Below are positions 17,701-26,014 of a stretch of 64,000 nucleotides of DNA, piece by piece (position 1 is the stretch's first letter; every line of letters begins with the position of its first letter). Made by a program: the position numbers and the translations under genes. The stretch is from positions 1 to 64,000 of the forward strand of contig CAMJFC010000002.1 of the NCBI GenBank assembly GCA_946404865.1, written 5' to 3'. The notes below the pieces were generated by a model. The model had not been told where the DNA came from, ran no database searches, and worked only from the letters and a program-made list of their open reading frames with translations. Origin of the DNA: an uncultured Prevotellaceae bacterium (lineage in GTDB: Bacteria > Bacteroidota > Bacteroidia > Bacteroidales > Bacteroidaceae).

Positions 17701-17990
17701 GGGTGTCCGTATTCCCGTATTTCATCGGTTGCAAACAATTTAATGCGCCGAAGTATCAGGCACGTCCCATTTATGCCATCTACAACAATAGCGGTATCCC
17801 ACAGTTGAACATCATGTTGCAGCGCAATTATTATGAAGACCGTGAAACGATTGTCATTGAGGAAGTGACCGATATGGAGGGTGAGACAGTCAATCTCTCC
17901 GATGTAGATTTGCGGTTGCAAACCATTGCCAGTGATGGGAAATTCTGGATGGACAAGGGCGATTTCACCCTCAAGATACAAGAGAACTAA
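14796..17990 (+). CDS. SrfB-like actin/Hsp70-fold ATPase
   Basis: A 1064-residue cytoplasmic protein matching the SrfB family (called virulence factor SrfB in enterobacteria). The ATPase motifs of the actin/Hsp70 fold are visible: phosphate-1 as DIGNSRT at 301-307, phosphate-2 as DIGAGTTD at 621-628, and an adenosine-type SGRPTN at 854-859. The first 300 residues precede the ATPase core and are of unknown fold. It is the first gene after the UpxY regulator and 36 bases before the SrfC-like gene, the usual order for the family. The biochemical activity of SrfB is not known, so nucleotide-driven assembly or remodelling is an inference. Confidence 0.82.
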   Translation: MDKHTANSLIANTGLHFKTSQLDINPDEPLQLGSGKTLKYTFLETIDFLDGGKVRVDVCSQRDGQYAPVGFLSKNNYLEMAPNGMVVIDEAGVPKISKDGPMTLMETYSQGDEQLMSVNSLSSFRIKKTGQDTKTGFELLQGKWLPMPMYEVDVMGLSTEYPNGWCRVRIDAIGERQKNGYQRFRLVWAFDTRLADSPDEGLLRPAFLEGNGESKVYSLCNRTDLLLGNFLDIPDGQNDTPVSDYLVSLLGIDLNVDTPHKYKFIAYYVYFINYLRLSGAAPTVTLYNKDDGQIPVDMSVDIGNSRTCAVLFERGDFTKARMLRLRDMTEPWRTYENAFDMRVVFRRADFGGDLTLDKSLFQWPSLVRVGEEAKHLVYKSMEGHGESERTTNYSSPKRYLWDERPYDQRWELLVTEDDPTNLKVNPNIYIEGFTDYFDNDGTFLDESKELDIFNLGQLDNECHFSRRSLMTFVMIEMMQQALCYINSSKFRDMHGQIDCRRYLRNIIITCPTAMPLKEQNVLRNAARDATRLLVKLTPSLPEMKIIPDPDMLKPFDDIEDLQRRGWLYDEAFASQLVYLYAELAERYSGKVNHFFQLKGHFRKEMDELGYEGNALTIGTIDIGAGTTDVMVTAYGQKGQGRLTPIPLYYDSFYTAGDDILRNVIRDVILEGKDNEVSSLGSIQSSLSIRINAMTEDELMKIPRIAETKIYCDAVEDMRHALSEEHKMELKKHLIHDLMHHFFADNSANQSEKDRRCRLDFCTQVSLPISQFFLEQLNQGRPSKLFTFDELFPKEKPAHFVLDHFEHHFGFRFEDLSWRYDPQQVGNIVRDTMEPLIKALSVVMYAHHCDILVLSGRPTNLVPLTELFLKYIPIAPNRLVLLNQYRVGHWYPLATPEGYFQESQKAVVAVGAEVGYLASTTGFKGLVLDFSNLGRDMKSTARYMGAFDESLQEVKQPFLTPENSSAMLRGVSVFPYFIGCKQFNAPKYQARPIYAIYNNSGIPQLNIMLQRNYYEDRETIVIEEVTDMEGETVNLSDVDLRLQTIASDGKFWMDKGDFTLKIQEN

Positions 17991-18026
17991 TGGAATAGAG
18001 ATGTCACACTTTTATATAATAAGGTT

Positions 18027-20972
18027 ATGGCTACAAATGCATTAAAACAAATCAACAATATCAATAATTGTCTGCAATGGATTAAGAACCATCGCCCCGA
18101 GCAGTATGAGCAGAAATTTTTAGATTTGGTGGGACTACGACGTAAATTGCGTACCCTCAATGAAGCCGAACGTGAGCAACCCGCCATCGCGGCATACGGC
18201 GAGAGCCAGAAAGGTAAGTCGTATCTAATAGGCAATCTGCTGAAGAATAAGAACAATCCTTTCAAAATAGACGACGGTCATGGCAACCTGATTGATTTTG
18301 TTGAAAGGATCAACCCCATTGGCGACAACAAGGAGGCGACGGGTGTGGTCACTCGCTTCACCTCGTTTGCTAAAGACAAAGACGGAAAGCGCTATCAGAA
18401 AGAACATCCCATATTGGTCAAACTGTTCAGTGTGGGCAGTTTGGCCACTATCCTGTGCGACAGCTATTTCAATGACCTTCTTGATACCAAGTATTACTCC
18501 GACAAAGAGTTGCAGAGCATCACTGACAGTATTCAACTTCGCTATCATGAGCTACCCGAACTGCCACAGAGCATCCTTACTGCCGATGACATTCTGGATA
18601 TCAAGGCCTATTTGGAGAAGAATGTGAAAAGCACCGATGGCTTGGTGCGCTCGGGATTCTTTGAGACACTCGCTCTTTTAATCCAGCGTGTGCCGCAAAG
18701 CGACTGGGCCGATGTGTTGAAGTATCTTTGGCATGAGAATAGTGTGATAACCAATTTATTCCAACGTCTGTTGAATGCCTTGCGCCAATTAGAGTTCGCC
18801 CGCGAGGTCTATGTCGATATCGATGCGGTGATGCATCTGGGCAACAACAAGAATACGGTGATGAGCGTCGATTGCCTTAACGGTCTTGATGACCCGAAGT
18901 GGTCGCTCAATACCGATGTGTATCTCTTGCGTGGAAACGCCCTTTCCACTGTTGCCAATTTCCCCAAATGCGAGTTGTGTGCCCTCTGTGCCGAAGTGCT
19001 CGTCCGTATCAGTGATGACTATTTGACGATGGTTCAGAAATACATTGACCCGGAAAAACAACGTCAATATTTGTACGGGCAACCAGGCTATATGGCTGAG
19101 CAGTCTGGCTCTAAATTGTCACAATCGGTCACCATGAACATCCTGTCCAAGACCGACTTGTTGGACTTCCCAGGGGCTCGTAACCGACTAAAAGTAAAGG
19201 AAGACTTTTTGACCATTATCGACTCTGATGCAGGAGCCTCAAACCTTGTCCAAATGTTCTTGCGCGGCAAGGTGGCCTACCTCTTTAACCACTACAGTGA
19301 GAGCCGTATTCTTAATATGCTCCTCTTCTGTCACGACAGTATGCAGCCCAATGTCAACGAGATGTATCTGCTCATTGAGGATTGGGTCAATAAGTATGTG
19401 GGAGATACACCAGAAAAACGGGGCAAGACAACGATTCGTAGTGGTGGCATACCGCCGTTGTTTGTCATCTGCACCAAATTCAACATGGATATGATAGAAA
19501 AGCATGAAGAGGATGGCGACTCCGATGCTGCACTCAACGGACGTTGGTACGGACGTTTCAACCGCGTGCTTTATACCCAAAGCTTCAAGGGAGAAAGTGT
19601 GGATTGGCTTAAGAATTGGGATCGTACAGGTAGTACTTTCAAAAACACTTATCTGCTGCGTGATTTCAACTATTCTGGCTGTGACAGCAAGGGCAACCAC
19701 CTTTATGAGGGATATGATAAGACAGCAGATAACCCCAAAGAGGAAAGTCTGAAGCTGTCGCCCGATTTTTATGCTCGTTTGCGCGATACATTTGTCAATA
19801 ATGAGGATGTGAAGAAGTTCTTTGCCGACCCAGGACTATCGTGGGATGTAGCCGCTACCATCAACAACGACGGTGCTCTTTATATTATAGAGAAGATGGG
19901 TGTAGTGGCGAATAATATTGAGCGCACACGAGGAGAACAGTTCGAAGAAGACATGAATGCTATCCGCCAGCGTGTCATCACGATTATGAAAGACTACTAT
20001 GTCACCGATGATACCAAAGAAATACTCTTGGATAGCATCAAGAAAGCAAATGGCATCTTCCGTGAACTTGAATTTGCTTGTCAGTCCAATCCCGATTTCT
20101 TCGGCCATCTTTTGCAAGCATTGCAACTGAACGAGTCCGCTTGCTATAAAGAATTGCACCGCCTGATTCCGGAACTGACCGCCACTATCTACGACCAATC
20201 TAAGATTAAGGATTATGAGTTGATACGTAAACGCTGTGATGATTTCAAGGATTGCAATACAGAAGATGAGAAATGGAAGAGGTTGATAGAGCGGTACCGC
20301 TTCTTCGATAAGGAAGATGCGGCTTCGTTCCTTGCGTCTAAAAAGGTTGATCCGAGGAAATTGTTTCAAGCAGAGTTTCTCAAGCGCAAGAATTCTGCAG
20401 TGATTTCCGACGACCTTCTTAGCTTATGGAAGTCAGCGATTACGAATGTGCAGTTTGCCAACCATTTCTCCGGCAATAACGGATTAGATGAGATTATTCT
20501 GGATAATCTTGTCAAGCAGCTAATCTCTACTGCGATAAATATTCATTTGGTAGAAGTGATAGAAAAGGAAATCGCAGAGTATGTGAATATCTTTAATACA
20601 TCCAGTATCAATGAAGGTTTGGTGGCAGACATGATTGCCACCACCATCAGCGATTTTGTCATAGATTTCGGTTATCGTTATCTTTCTCCTGAAGAGGTGA
20701 AGAGTGCACGGCGTATAGCCCAAGAAAACCATTTGTTGGCGTTTGATTGGATAGACAGAGAGCGTAAAGAGCATTTCGATGATGATGAGATGACCGCTTT
20801 GTTCAATCAGATTCTCTCGTCTGAGGGACAGTTCACACCAGCCTACGATGCCAACTACAACAACTGGCTGGAGTATATGTATATTGCGTTTATAGCCCAC
20901 CTGAATGTGCCAGAATATGACCATGAGGCCAACGATGCATTGAAAGTGGTGTTAGATGCCCTCAATCAATAA
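18027..20972 (+). CDS. SrfC-like P-loop NTPase
   Basis: A 981-residue protein matching the SrfC/Virul_Fac family. The Walker A is G58-ESQK-GKS65. DFPG at 380-383 looks like a G3 (Walker B/switch II) motif and TKFNMD at 483-488 resembles the NKxD guanine motif, so a GTPase of the dynamin/septin-like branch is plausible. The remaining 500 residues are predicted helical and charged. It follows the SrfB-like gene by 36 bases and precedes the subtilase by 19. SrfC proteins occur together with SrfB; their molecular function is unestablished. Confidence 0.8.
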   Translation: MATNALKQINNINNCLQWIKNHRPEQYEQKFLDLVGLRRKLRTLNEAEREQPAIAAYGESQKGKSYLIGNLLKNKNNPFKIDDGHGNLIDFVERINPIGDNKEATGVVTRFTSFAKDKDGKRYQKEHPILVKLFSVGSLATILCDSYFNDLLDTKYYSDKELQSITDSIQLRYHELPELPQSILTADDILDIKAYLEKNVKSTDGLVRSGFFETLALLIQRVPQSDWADVLKYLWHENSVITNLFQRLLNALRQLEFAREVYVDIDAVMHLGNNKNTVMSVDCLNGLDDPKWSLNTDVYLLRGNALSTVANFPKCELCALCAEVLVRISDDYLTMVQKYIDPEKQRQYLYGQPGYMAEQSGSKLSQSVTMNILSKTDLLDFPGARNRLKVKEDFLTIIDSDAGASNLVQMFLRGKVAYLFNHYSESRILNMLLFCHDSMQPNVNEMYLLIEDWVNKYVGDTPEKRGKTTIRSGGIPPLFVICTKFNMDMIEKHEEDGDSDAALNGRWYGRFNRVLYTQSFKGESVDWLKNWDRTGSTFKNTYLLRDFNYSGCDSKGNHLYEGYDKTADNPKEESLKLSPDFYARLRDTFVNNEDVKKFFADPGLSWDVAATINNDGALYIIEKMGVVANNIERTRGEQFEEDMNAIRQRVITIMKDYYVTDDTKEILLDSIKKANGIFRELEFACQSNPDFFGHLLQALQLNESACYKELHRLIPELTATIYDQSKIKDYELIRKRCDDFKDCNTEDEKWKRLIERYRFFDKEDAASFLASKKVDPRKLFQAEFLKRKNSAVISDDLLSLWKSAITNVQFANHFSGNNGLDEIILDNLVKQLISTAINIHLVEVIEKEIAEYVNIFNTSSINEGLVADMIATTISDFVIDFGYRYLSPEEVKSARRIAQENHLLAFDWIDRERKEHFDDDEMTALFNQILSSEGQFTPAYDANYNNWLEYMYIAFIAHLNVPEYDHEANDALKVVLDALNQ

Positions 20973-20991
20973 TTTGTAAAGCGATAAAACG

Positions 20992-23040
20992 ATGAATCAA
21001 CAGAGTCAACCTGCAAACTCGTCTGGAGGCAAGCAACCTTTTTGGAATCCCTGGGGACCGGGCGGCTACCTATGGCGCATAGTCGTCTTCCTTTTGGGGT
21101 GTGTGCTTATCAGTTTATTACTTAGTCTTCTTAGTAAAAGTGGTTCGGACTCGGGCTCCGAATCTGATAATAACGCCAAAGATTCTGTTCCTGGTATTCA
21201 ACCTCCAGTGAACCCCTTGCAGCCTGATCAACCCTTTCTCCCGGATAGTACACTGGTGGATGATTGGAATGACAGTATTCCTAATGTGCCGGAACTGCCC
21301 TCGCCCGAAGACAATTTCATCCCCCCCGTTGACAGCACGCGGGTGATTGTCAACCCGGAGGATAGCCTCAGTCAGATTGTCAGCAACCAGTTGAATGTCT
21401 TTTTCAACTCCAAGGATGTCAAGAAGGACATGGCAGAATTTGCAAAACAGTTCAAACAGGTCTATCCCGACCCGGGATATGAGATTACATATTATAATCC
21501 TGCTGCAGGAACGATGCTCCTCACCGTTCCCGAAGACCAATTGTTGAAAGTGGAAAAGGAACTTCCCGGCAAGATTCCGAATATTGATTTCATCGTCGTC
21601 ACCAATGAAATCTTGCAAGAGAGCGCAGCGGCCTCCAAGCCTTCCGACTCGGGGTTTGGACAGGCGAAATACGACGAGTATTTCCGGTTGATTCAGGCAT
21701 ACGATGCCTGGGAGGTGACCCGTGGGTCGAAGAATGTGAAAGTGGCCATTGTGGATAGTTACTTTGACCTGAGCAATCCTGAAATCGGCGAACGATACGT
21801 TGACCCTATAAATATCCCTTCACGGTCGAGGAACGTGCTGCCACCTCGCCGCATGCCCACTTCCGGCGGTGAATTGACATCCTTCTGCCATGGTTCGCAT
21901 GTGGCAGGTATCGCTATCGGTACACAAAACAACAAGATTGGTTGTTCTGGAATCGCTCCTGAATGTACATGGATACCCATTTCTTTGGGCGACCAACTGA
22001 CCAGCTTTAATATCATCGAGGGTCTGCTCTATGCGGTATATCATGATGCCGATGTGGTCAATTTCTCTCTCGGCAGGAATTTCCCCGAGGAGGCCGCTCA
22101 AATGCCATTGGGCGACCAGGTGTCTGTTGCCAAGCATTCCGACAGGCGAGGAGAGAAGTTGTGGCAGCACATTATCAAGATAGCCAATGACCACAATTGC
22201 GTGCTGTGTACTTCCGCCGGCAATAATACATTGCTGATGGGTATGGACCCCAAAAACCGCAATGGAGAAATCATCAAGGTCGAAGCGGTGGATGCGAAGG
22301 GAATAATGGCCGAGTTCAGTAACTTCGGCAAGGTGCCCGAGGCTCAACTCAGCTACAGCACCGTGGCAGCTCCCGGCGTGGCCATTTGGAGTGTCACGCC
22401 TAAGACTTGTGCGCCGATATGGAAGATGAATATGACTCCATGCTCATTGGACGAGGGGATGGTCGAGATGGATGGCACCTCGATGGCATCGCCCATGGTG
22501 GCAGGGGCCGTGGCTTTGCTGAAGAGCAAGAAAAAAGACCTGACGACCCAGGAGGTCATCAAGATATTGACGACGACAGCCAAGCAGACCGACACCAAGA
22601 ACAGGATCGGCCCTACCATACAGTTAAGAGCGGCACTGGATGCAGTAGGCGGAGAGTTGCTCAATTTTGACGACTTGATGAAAAACCATGATTTGTTGGT
22701 AGGCAAGTGGAAAAGCACGAAGAGACTTGCCTTGGAGGATACTTCGTCGAAACAAAAATTAGATGAGTTATGGGAGTATTTTATCTTCACTTCAACGTCG
22801 AAAGGTGTCAAGGAGAGCCATGCCATCAATACAAAACGCATTTACAAAGCCGACCTCAGCGTGACATGGGGTTCCAACGGCATCAACATCACCCAGTTGG
22901 CCAATGCCGTCAGTGCTGATGGCAATCAGTTCAATAAGGACGATTTTGTTTGCCGCCCCAACAGCAACCGCCTTCTGGAGGTGTCTGTACAGCGTAACGG
23001 AAAAGAGCGCTATAAGTTCATGTTAGAGAAAGTCAATTGA
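20992..23040 (+). CDS. Membrane-anchored subtilisin-like serine protease
   Basis: A 682-residue S8 peptidase. A short N-terminal segment is followed by one transmembrane helix (about 24-45, RIVVFLLGCVLISLLLSLL), then a Ser/Pro/Asp-rich linker. A propeptide-like alpha/beta domain (about 118-205) precedes the catalytic domain. The full triad is present: D255 in AIVDSYFD, H300 in CHGSHVAG and S497 in GTSMASP, with SAGNNT as oxyanion Asn. A C-terminal domain (about 560-682, GKWKSTKRL onward) looks lipocalin-like. The orientation (protease outside the cytoplasm) is inferred. It is embedded in the SrfB/SrfC operon. Confidence 0.92.
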   Translation: MNQQSQPANSSGGKQPFWNPWGPGGYLWRIVVFLLGCVLISLLLSLLSKSGSDSGSESDNNAKDSVPGIQPPVNPLQPDQPFLPDSTLVDDWNDSIPNVPELPSPEDNFIPPVDSTRVIVNPEDSLSQIVSNQLNVFFNSKDVKKDMAEFAKQFKQVYPDPGYEITYYNPAAGTMLLTVPEDQLLKVEKELPGKIPNIDFIVVTNEILQESAAASKPSDSGFGQAKYDEYFRLIQAYDAWEVTRGSKNVKVAIVDSYFDLSNPEIGERYVDPINIPSRSRNVLPPRRMPTSGGELTSFCHGSHVAGIAIGTQNNKIGCSGIAPECTWIPISLGDQLTSFNIIEGLLYAVYHDADVVNFSLGRNFPEEAAQMPLGDQVSVAKHSDRRGEKLWQHIIKIANDHNCVLCTSAGNNTLLMGMDPKNRNGEIIKVEAVDAKGIMAEFSNFGKVPEAQLSYSTVAAPGVAIWSVTPKTCAPIWKMNMTPCSLDEGMVEMDGTSMASPMVAGAVALLKSKKKDLTTQEVIKILTTTAKQTDTKNRIGPTIQLRAALDAVGGELLNFDDLMKNHDLLVGKWKSTKRLALEDTSSKQKLDELWEYFIFTSTSKGVKESHAINTKRIYKADLSVTWGSNGINITQLANAVSADGNQFNKDDFVCRPNSNRLLEVSVQRNGKERYKFMLEKVN

Positions 23041-23067
23041 TTAACAACAATTTAAATACATAATATT

Positions 23068-24006
23068 ATGTCAGATAATAATTCAAGTAAGGTATCTATC
23101 GCCAATATCATCGCATTGATAGGATTGGCAGGTTTAGGGGTTATCACGTTTTTCGGGCTGATGTTGTCATCAGAGGATGGCAGTTTAGGCACTCCCGTTA
23201 TCGGTGCCGTGGCATTCGTAGCCGTTCTCTTTTTCTTCCTCTTTATGAGCATCAAAGCCAAGGGGGCTGAAAACAATACGGAGAAGTGGCGCATCGTGGA
23301 GTATGTGTGTTTGGCTTGCTACATTATTGTAGCACTGGTTTTTGCTAAACCATTCCTGCGGTTCTTTTCAGTGCTTTCGCAAAAGAGTGAGTTGCAGCAG
23401 CAAGCCAAAGCGGAAATCATGGCCATCAAGTCTCTTTATGATGACTACAACCAGCAGAAGGACAAATTCATGAAAGACGCTGTGGAGCAGATTAAGAACT
23501 ATCAAGCCTCCAAGCAGGGGGGTAAAGACCCGATTGCGCAATATGTAGCCGGTGTGGGCAATGTGGATACATGGGCGTCAAAGGCGCAAGGACTGGTCAA
23601 GATGGAGGATGCGCAGTTGATGGAGCTCAACAGACGGGTGAATGACTGGAATCTGCTGGATCTGCCTGCGTTGGCTTCCGACCTGAGTAAGAAAAGCAGT
23701 ATGGCCTTGACCAAGTTGGAAGAGAAAATTAAAAACAATCAAAATGAGCACAAGCTGATTCCCGTCATCGGTGGCGGTGGCAGCAAACCCTACGTGTTGA
23801 CAGGCTATGCCCAGTTCGACCTCAAGAAAACAGAAGGAAGCAAATTCGCGCAGATGCTGAAAGAGAGTGGCACCTCCTCACCTGTTGCATGGATTGTTTA
23901 TGTAGTGCTTCATCTGCTTGTCTTGCTCAACTATCTGGTAGCGCCCCGTTCGCTCTATGTAGGACCGTCGGCCAAGCGGGCCCCGAAAAACGGATTAGAG
24001 TTGTAA
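23068..24006 (+). CDS. Four-helix membrane protein, unknown function
   Basis: A 312-residue membrane protein that I do not recognise. Three hydrophobic segments lie in the first 110 residues (IANIIALIGLAGLGVITFF, GAVAFVAVLFFFLFMSI, YVCLACYIIVALVFA). A fourth is near the C terminus (IVYVVLHLLVLLNYLVA). Between them is a soluble helical domain of about 160 residues that is rich in Lys and Gln. It begins 27 bases after the subtilase, so it may be that protease's membrane partner. The function is unknown. Confidence 0.75.
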   Translation: MSDNNSSKVSIANIIALIGLAGLGVITFFGLMLSSEDGSLGTPVIGAVAFVAVLFFFLFMSIKAKGAENNTEKWRIVEYVCLACYIIVALVFAKPFLRFFSVLSQKSELQQQAKAEIMAIKSLYDDYNQQKDKFMKDAVEQIKNYQASKQGGKDPIAQYVAGVGNVDTWASKAQGLVKMEDAQLMELNRRVNDWNLLDLPALASDLSKKSSMALTKLEEKIKNNQNEHKLIPVIGGGGSKPYVLTGYAQFDLKKTEGSKFAQMLKESGTSSPVAWIVYVVLHLLVLLNYLVAPRSLYVGPSAKRAPKNGLEL

Positions 24007-24044
24007 TTTCTCGTATTTTTTTTATCGTGTAAATAAAAAGAAAT

Positions 24045-25958
24045 ATGCCAAATATATTAGGAAAGAACAAGCCTTTGCTACTCAAACAAGTAGGCAACCG
24101 GGTGAATATTACGATGCTCGAACTGAAGAAACTGGTCGATACGTATGAGGATTTAGAAGTGGAAGACTTTCGTGGTCATGTCGATGATTTGATTTATCAG
24201 CAACTGGTTGATGCTCTGCGCGACCCTCGTGAACTGGAACTATGGCGTAAAATTGAAACAGCACCATCTGATGACGAAGGTCAGATGCAGGAAGTGATTA
24301 GGTTGTGCAAGCAATATTTGCAATATTACCCCGAGGCGAAAGAGGCTTCGCGTGCCCAACAGTTACTCAATGTGACACAGATGAATCTGGACAATCTGAT
24401 GGCAGCGAATCAAGCCAAAGCAGCGGAGCGCCAAAAGGAGGAAGAGTTGCGTCGGCAGAGAGAAGCCGAGGAACAGCGCATGCGGGAGGAAGAAGACCGG
24501 CGAAGAAAGGCCCAAGAGGCAGCCATGGCCCGAGAACAGCAAGAATGGGAGCGCTTGGATAGAGGCAACTATTCTTCGATGAAAAATTATATTTTGCGCT
24601 ATCCTGACAGCATCCATTTGGATGAGCTTGAAGATACGATGTGGCGCGTGACGTGGAGTAAGATGAGTGTACCCAATCTGAACCGTTATCTCAACGACTG
24701 GCCTCAGGGAAAATATGCCGAGACAGCAAGGACAGCCATCAAGGAATTGCCCTTGTGGCAAGAATTGAAGCGGAGCCGCGACATCATGCAGGTCAATGAG
24801 TATATCATCAATCATCCCGACAGTCCTTTCGCACAGGAAGTCAATGACCTGTTGTGCAACTTACAGGACAATATGTATGATGAAATGGCGAACAATCCGG
24901 GTGAATTTTCCACGGCGCAGATAGATTATTTGATTGAACATGAGATCTTCAGCAAATATGATTTCATTGACCATGGGCTGATGACGGAGAAGAGTTGGGA
25001 CGTCATGCATACCGACAGGAGTATGTTTCCCGACATCCAACAATACCAGAGTGTAAATCCTTATCTTACAGCGCCAGAGAATTGTACAGATATTTATTTC
25101 TTTGGTACGCCTGGTACTGGAAAAACGTGTTTGCTGATGGGGCTGACGGGTGCCAATGGCCATGGCTATACATTGAACATGAAAGCCGCGGGGGGACCTT
25201 ATGCTGCCGTCTTACAGCAATATGCGCTGGCGGGTATTACCCCTGGACATACGTTTGGCCCATACGTGACTGCTATCAACGGGCAAGTGCAAGAGGAAAG
25301 AAAGGGGAAGATCATCAACCATCCGATAAACCTGATAGAGATGTCGGGTGAGGAATTTGCTATCCGTATCGCTGACGGTGAGGGCGTCTCCTTGGAGAAT
25401 ATGGGAACGGGTGCCACCAATTTGATGATGAACAATAACCGCAAGGTATTCTTTATCATCGTTGATTCGGTGAAGGATATGATACCGTTCACATATATTG
25501 AAGAGGTCAAAGATAACGAAGGGAATGTCATTGATACAAGAGTGAGAAAACGCTATATTTCTCAACTGGAAATTCTGAGTAAGTTTATATCGCTTTTTAC
25601 AGACCCTGCGAATGCAGAGGTTATGAAGCGGGTAGATGCCATCCATTTTATCGTGACAAAAGCCGACATGCTTGGCAATATAGGAGAGCGCGGTGTGAAA
25701 GCGCGCGACCTGTTGCTGGAACGGTTTATCGCGCCTGTTGAAATGCTGAAGAACTACTGTCGTGTAACCAAGCGTGTGAACAAGGCAACCAATTACAGCC
25801 CTCGGGTATTTACTTTCTCTTTGGGCCGTTTCTTTGTGGGTGATGTGTTTGAGTTCGACCCAGCCGAGACGATCCAGATTGTCAGCACGATACGTGATAT
25901 TACCGTCGGGAGTAGAGAAAAGTCATTCTGGGACAAGGTCAAAGAGGCTATAGGCTGA
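24045..25958 (+). CDS. P-loop GTPase-like protein with coiled coil
   Basis: A 637-residue protein with an N-terminal helical part, a strongly charged coiled coil (about 125-175, Glu/Arg/Lys/Gln repeats) and a C-terminal P-loop domain. Walker A is G354-TPGT-GKT361. PINLIEMSGEEF and VFFIIVDSVKD resemble Walker B or switch strands. TKAD at 538-541 matches the guanine-recognition motif. It is therefore a second nucleotide-switch protein besides the SrfC-like one, and the two may form a partner pair. The coiled coil and repeated short helical units around 180-290 suggest a TPR-like scaffold. Exact family unknown. Confidence 0.72.
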   Translation: MPNILGKNKPLLLKQVGNRVNITMLELKKLVDTYEDLEVEDFRGHVDDLIYQQLVDALRDPRELELWRKIETAPSDDEGQMQEVIRLCKQYLQYYPEAKEASRAQQLLNVTQMNLDNLMAANQAKAAERQKEEELRRQREAEEQRMREEEDRRRKAQEAAMAREQQEWERLDRGNYSSMKNYILRYPDSIHLDELEDTMWRVTWSKMSVPNLNRYLNDWPQGKYAETARTAIKELPLWQELKRSRDIMQVNEYIINHPDSPFAQEVNDLLCNLQDNMYDEMANNPGEFSTAQIDYLIEHEIFSKYDFIDHGLMTEKSWDVMHTDRSMFPDIQQYQSVNPYLTAPENCTDIYFFGTPGTGKTCLLMGLTGANGHGYTLNMKAAGGPYAAVLQQYALAGITPGHTFGPYVTAINGQVQEERKGKIINHPINLIEMSGEEFAIRIADGEGVSLENMGTGATNLMMNNNRKVFFIIVDSVKDMIPFTYIEEVKDNEGNVIDTRVRKRYISQLEILSKFISLFTDPANAEVMKRVDAIHFIVTKADMLGNIGERGVKARDLLLERFIAPVEMLKNYCRVTKRVNKATNYSPRVFTFSLGRFFVGDVFEFDPAETIQIVSTIRDITVGSREKSFWDKVKEAIG

Positions 25959-26014
25959 TTGAGGTGTAGGAGTGATCATGTGGTATTTTAGCTTATTAGT
26001 ATCAATTAGAAAAG

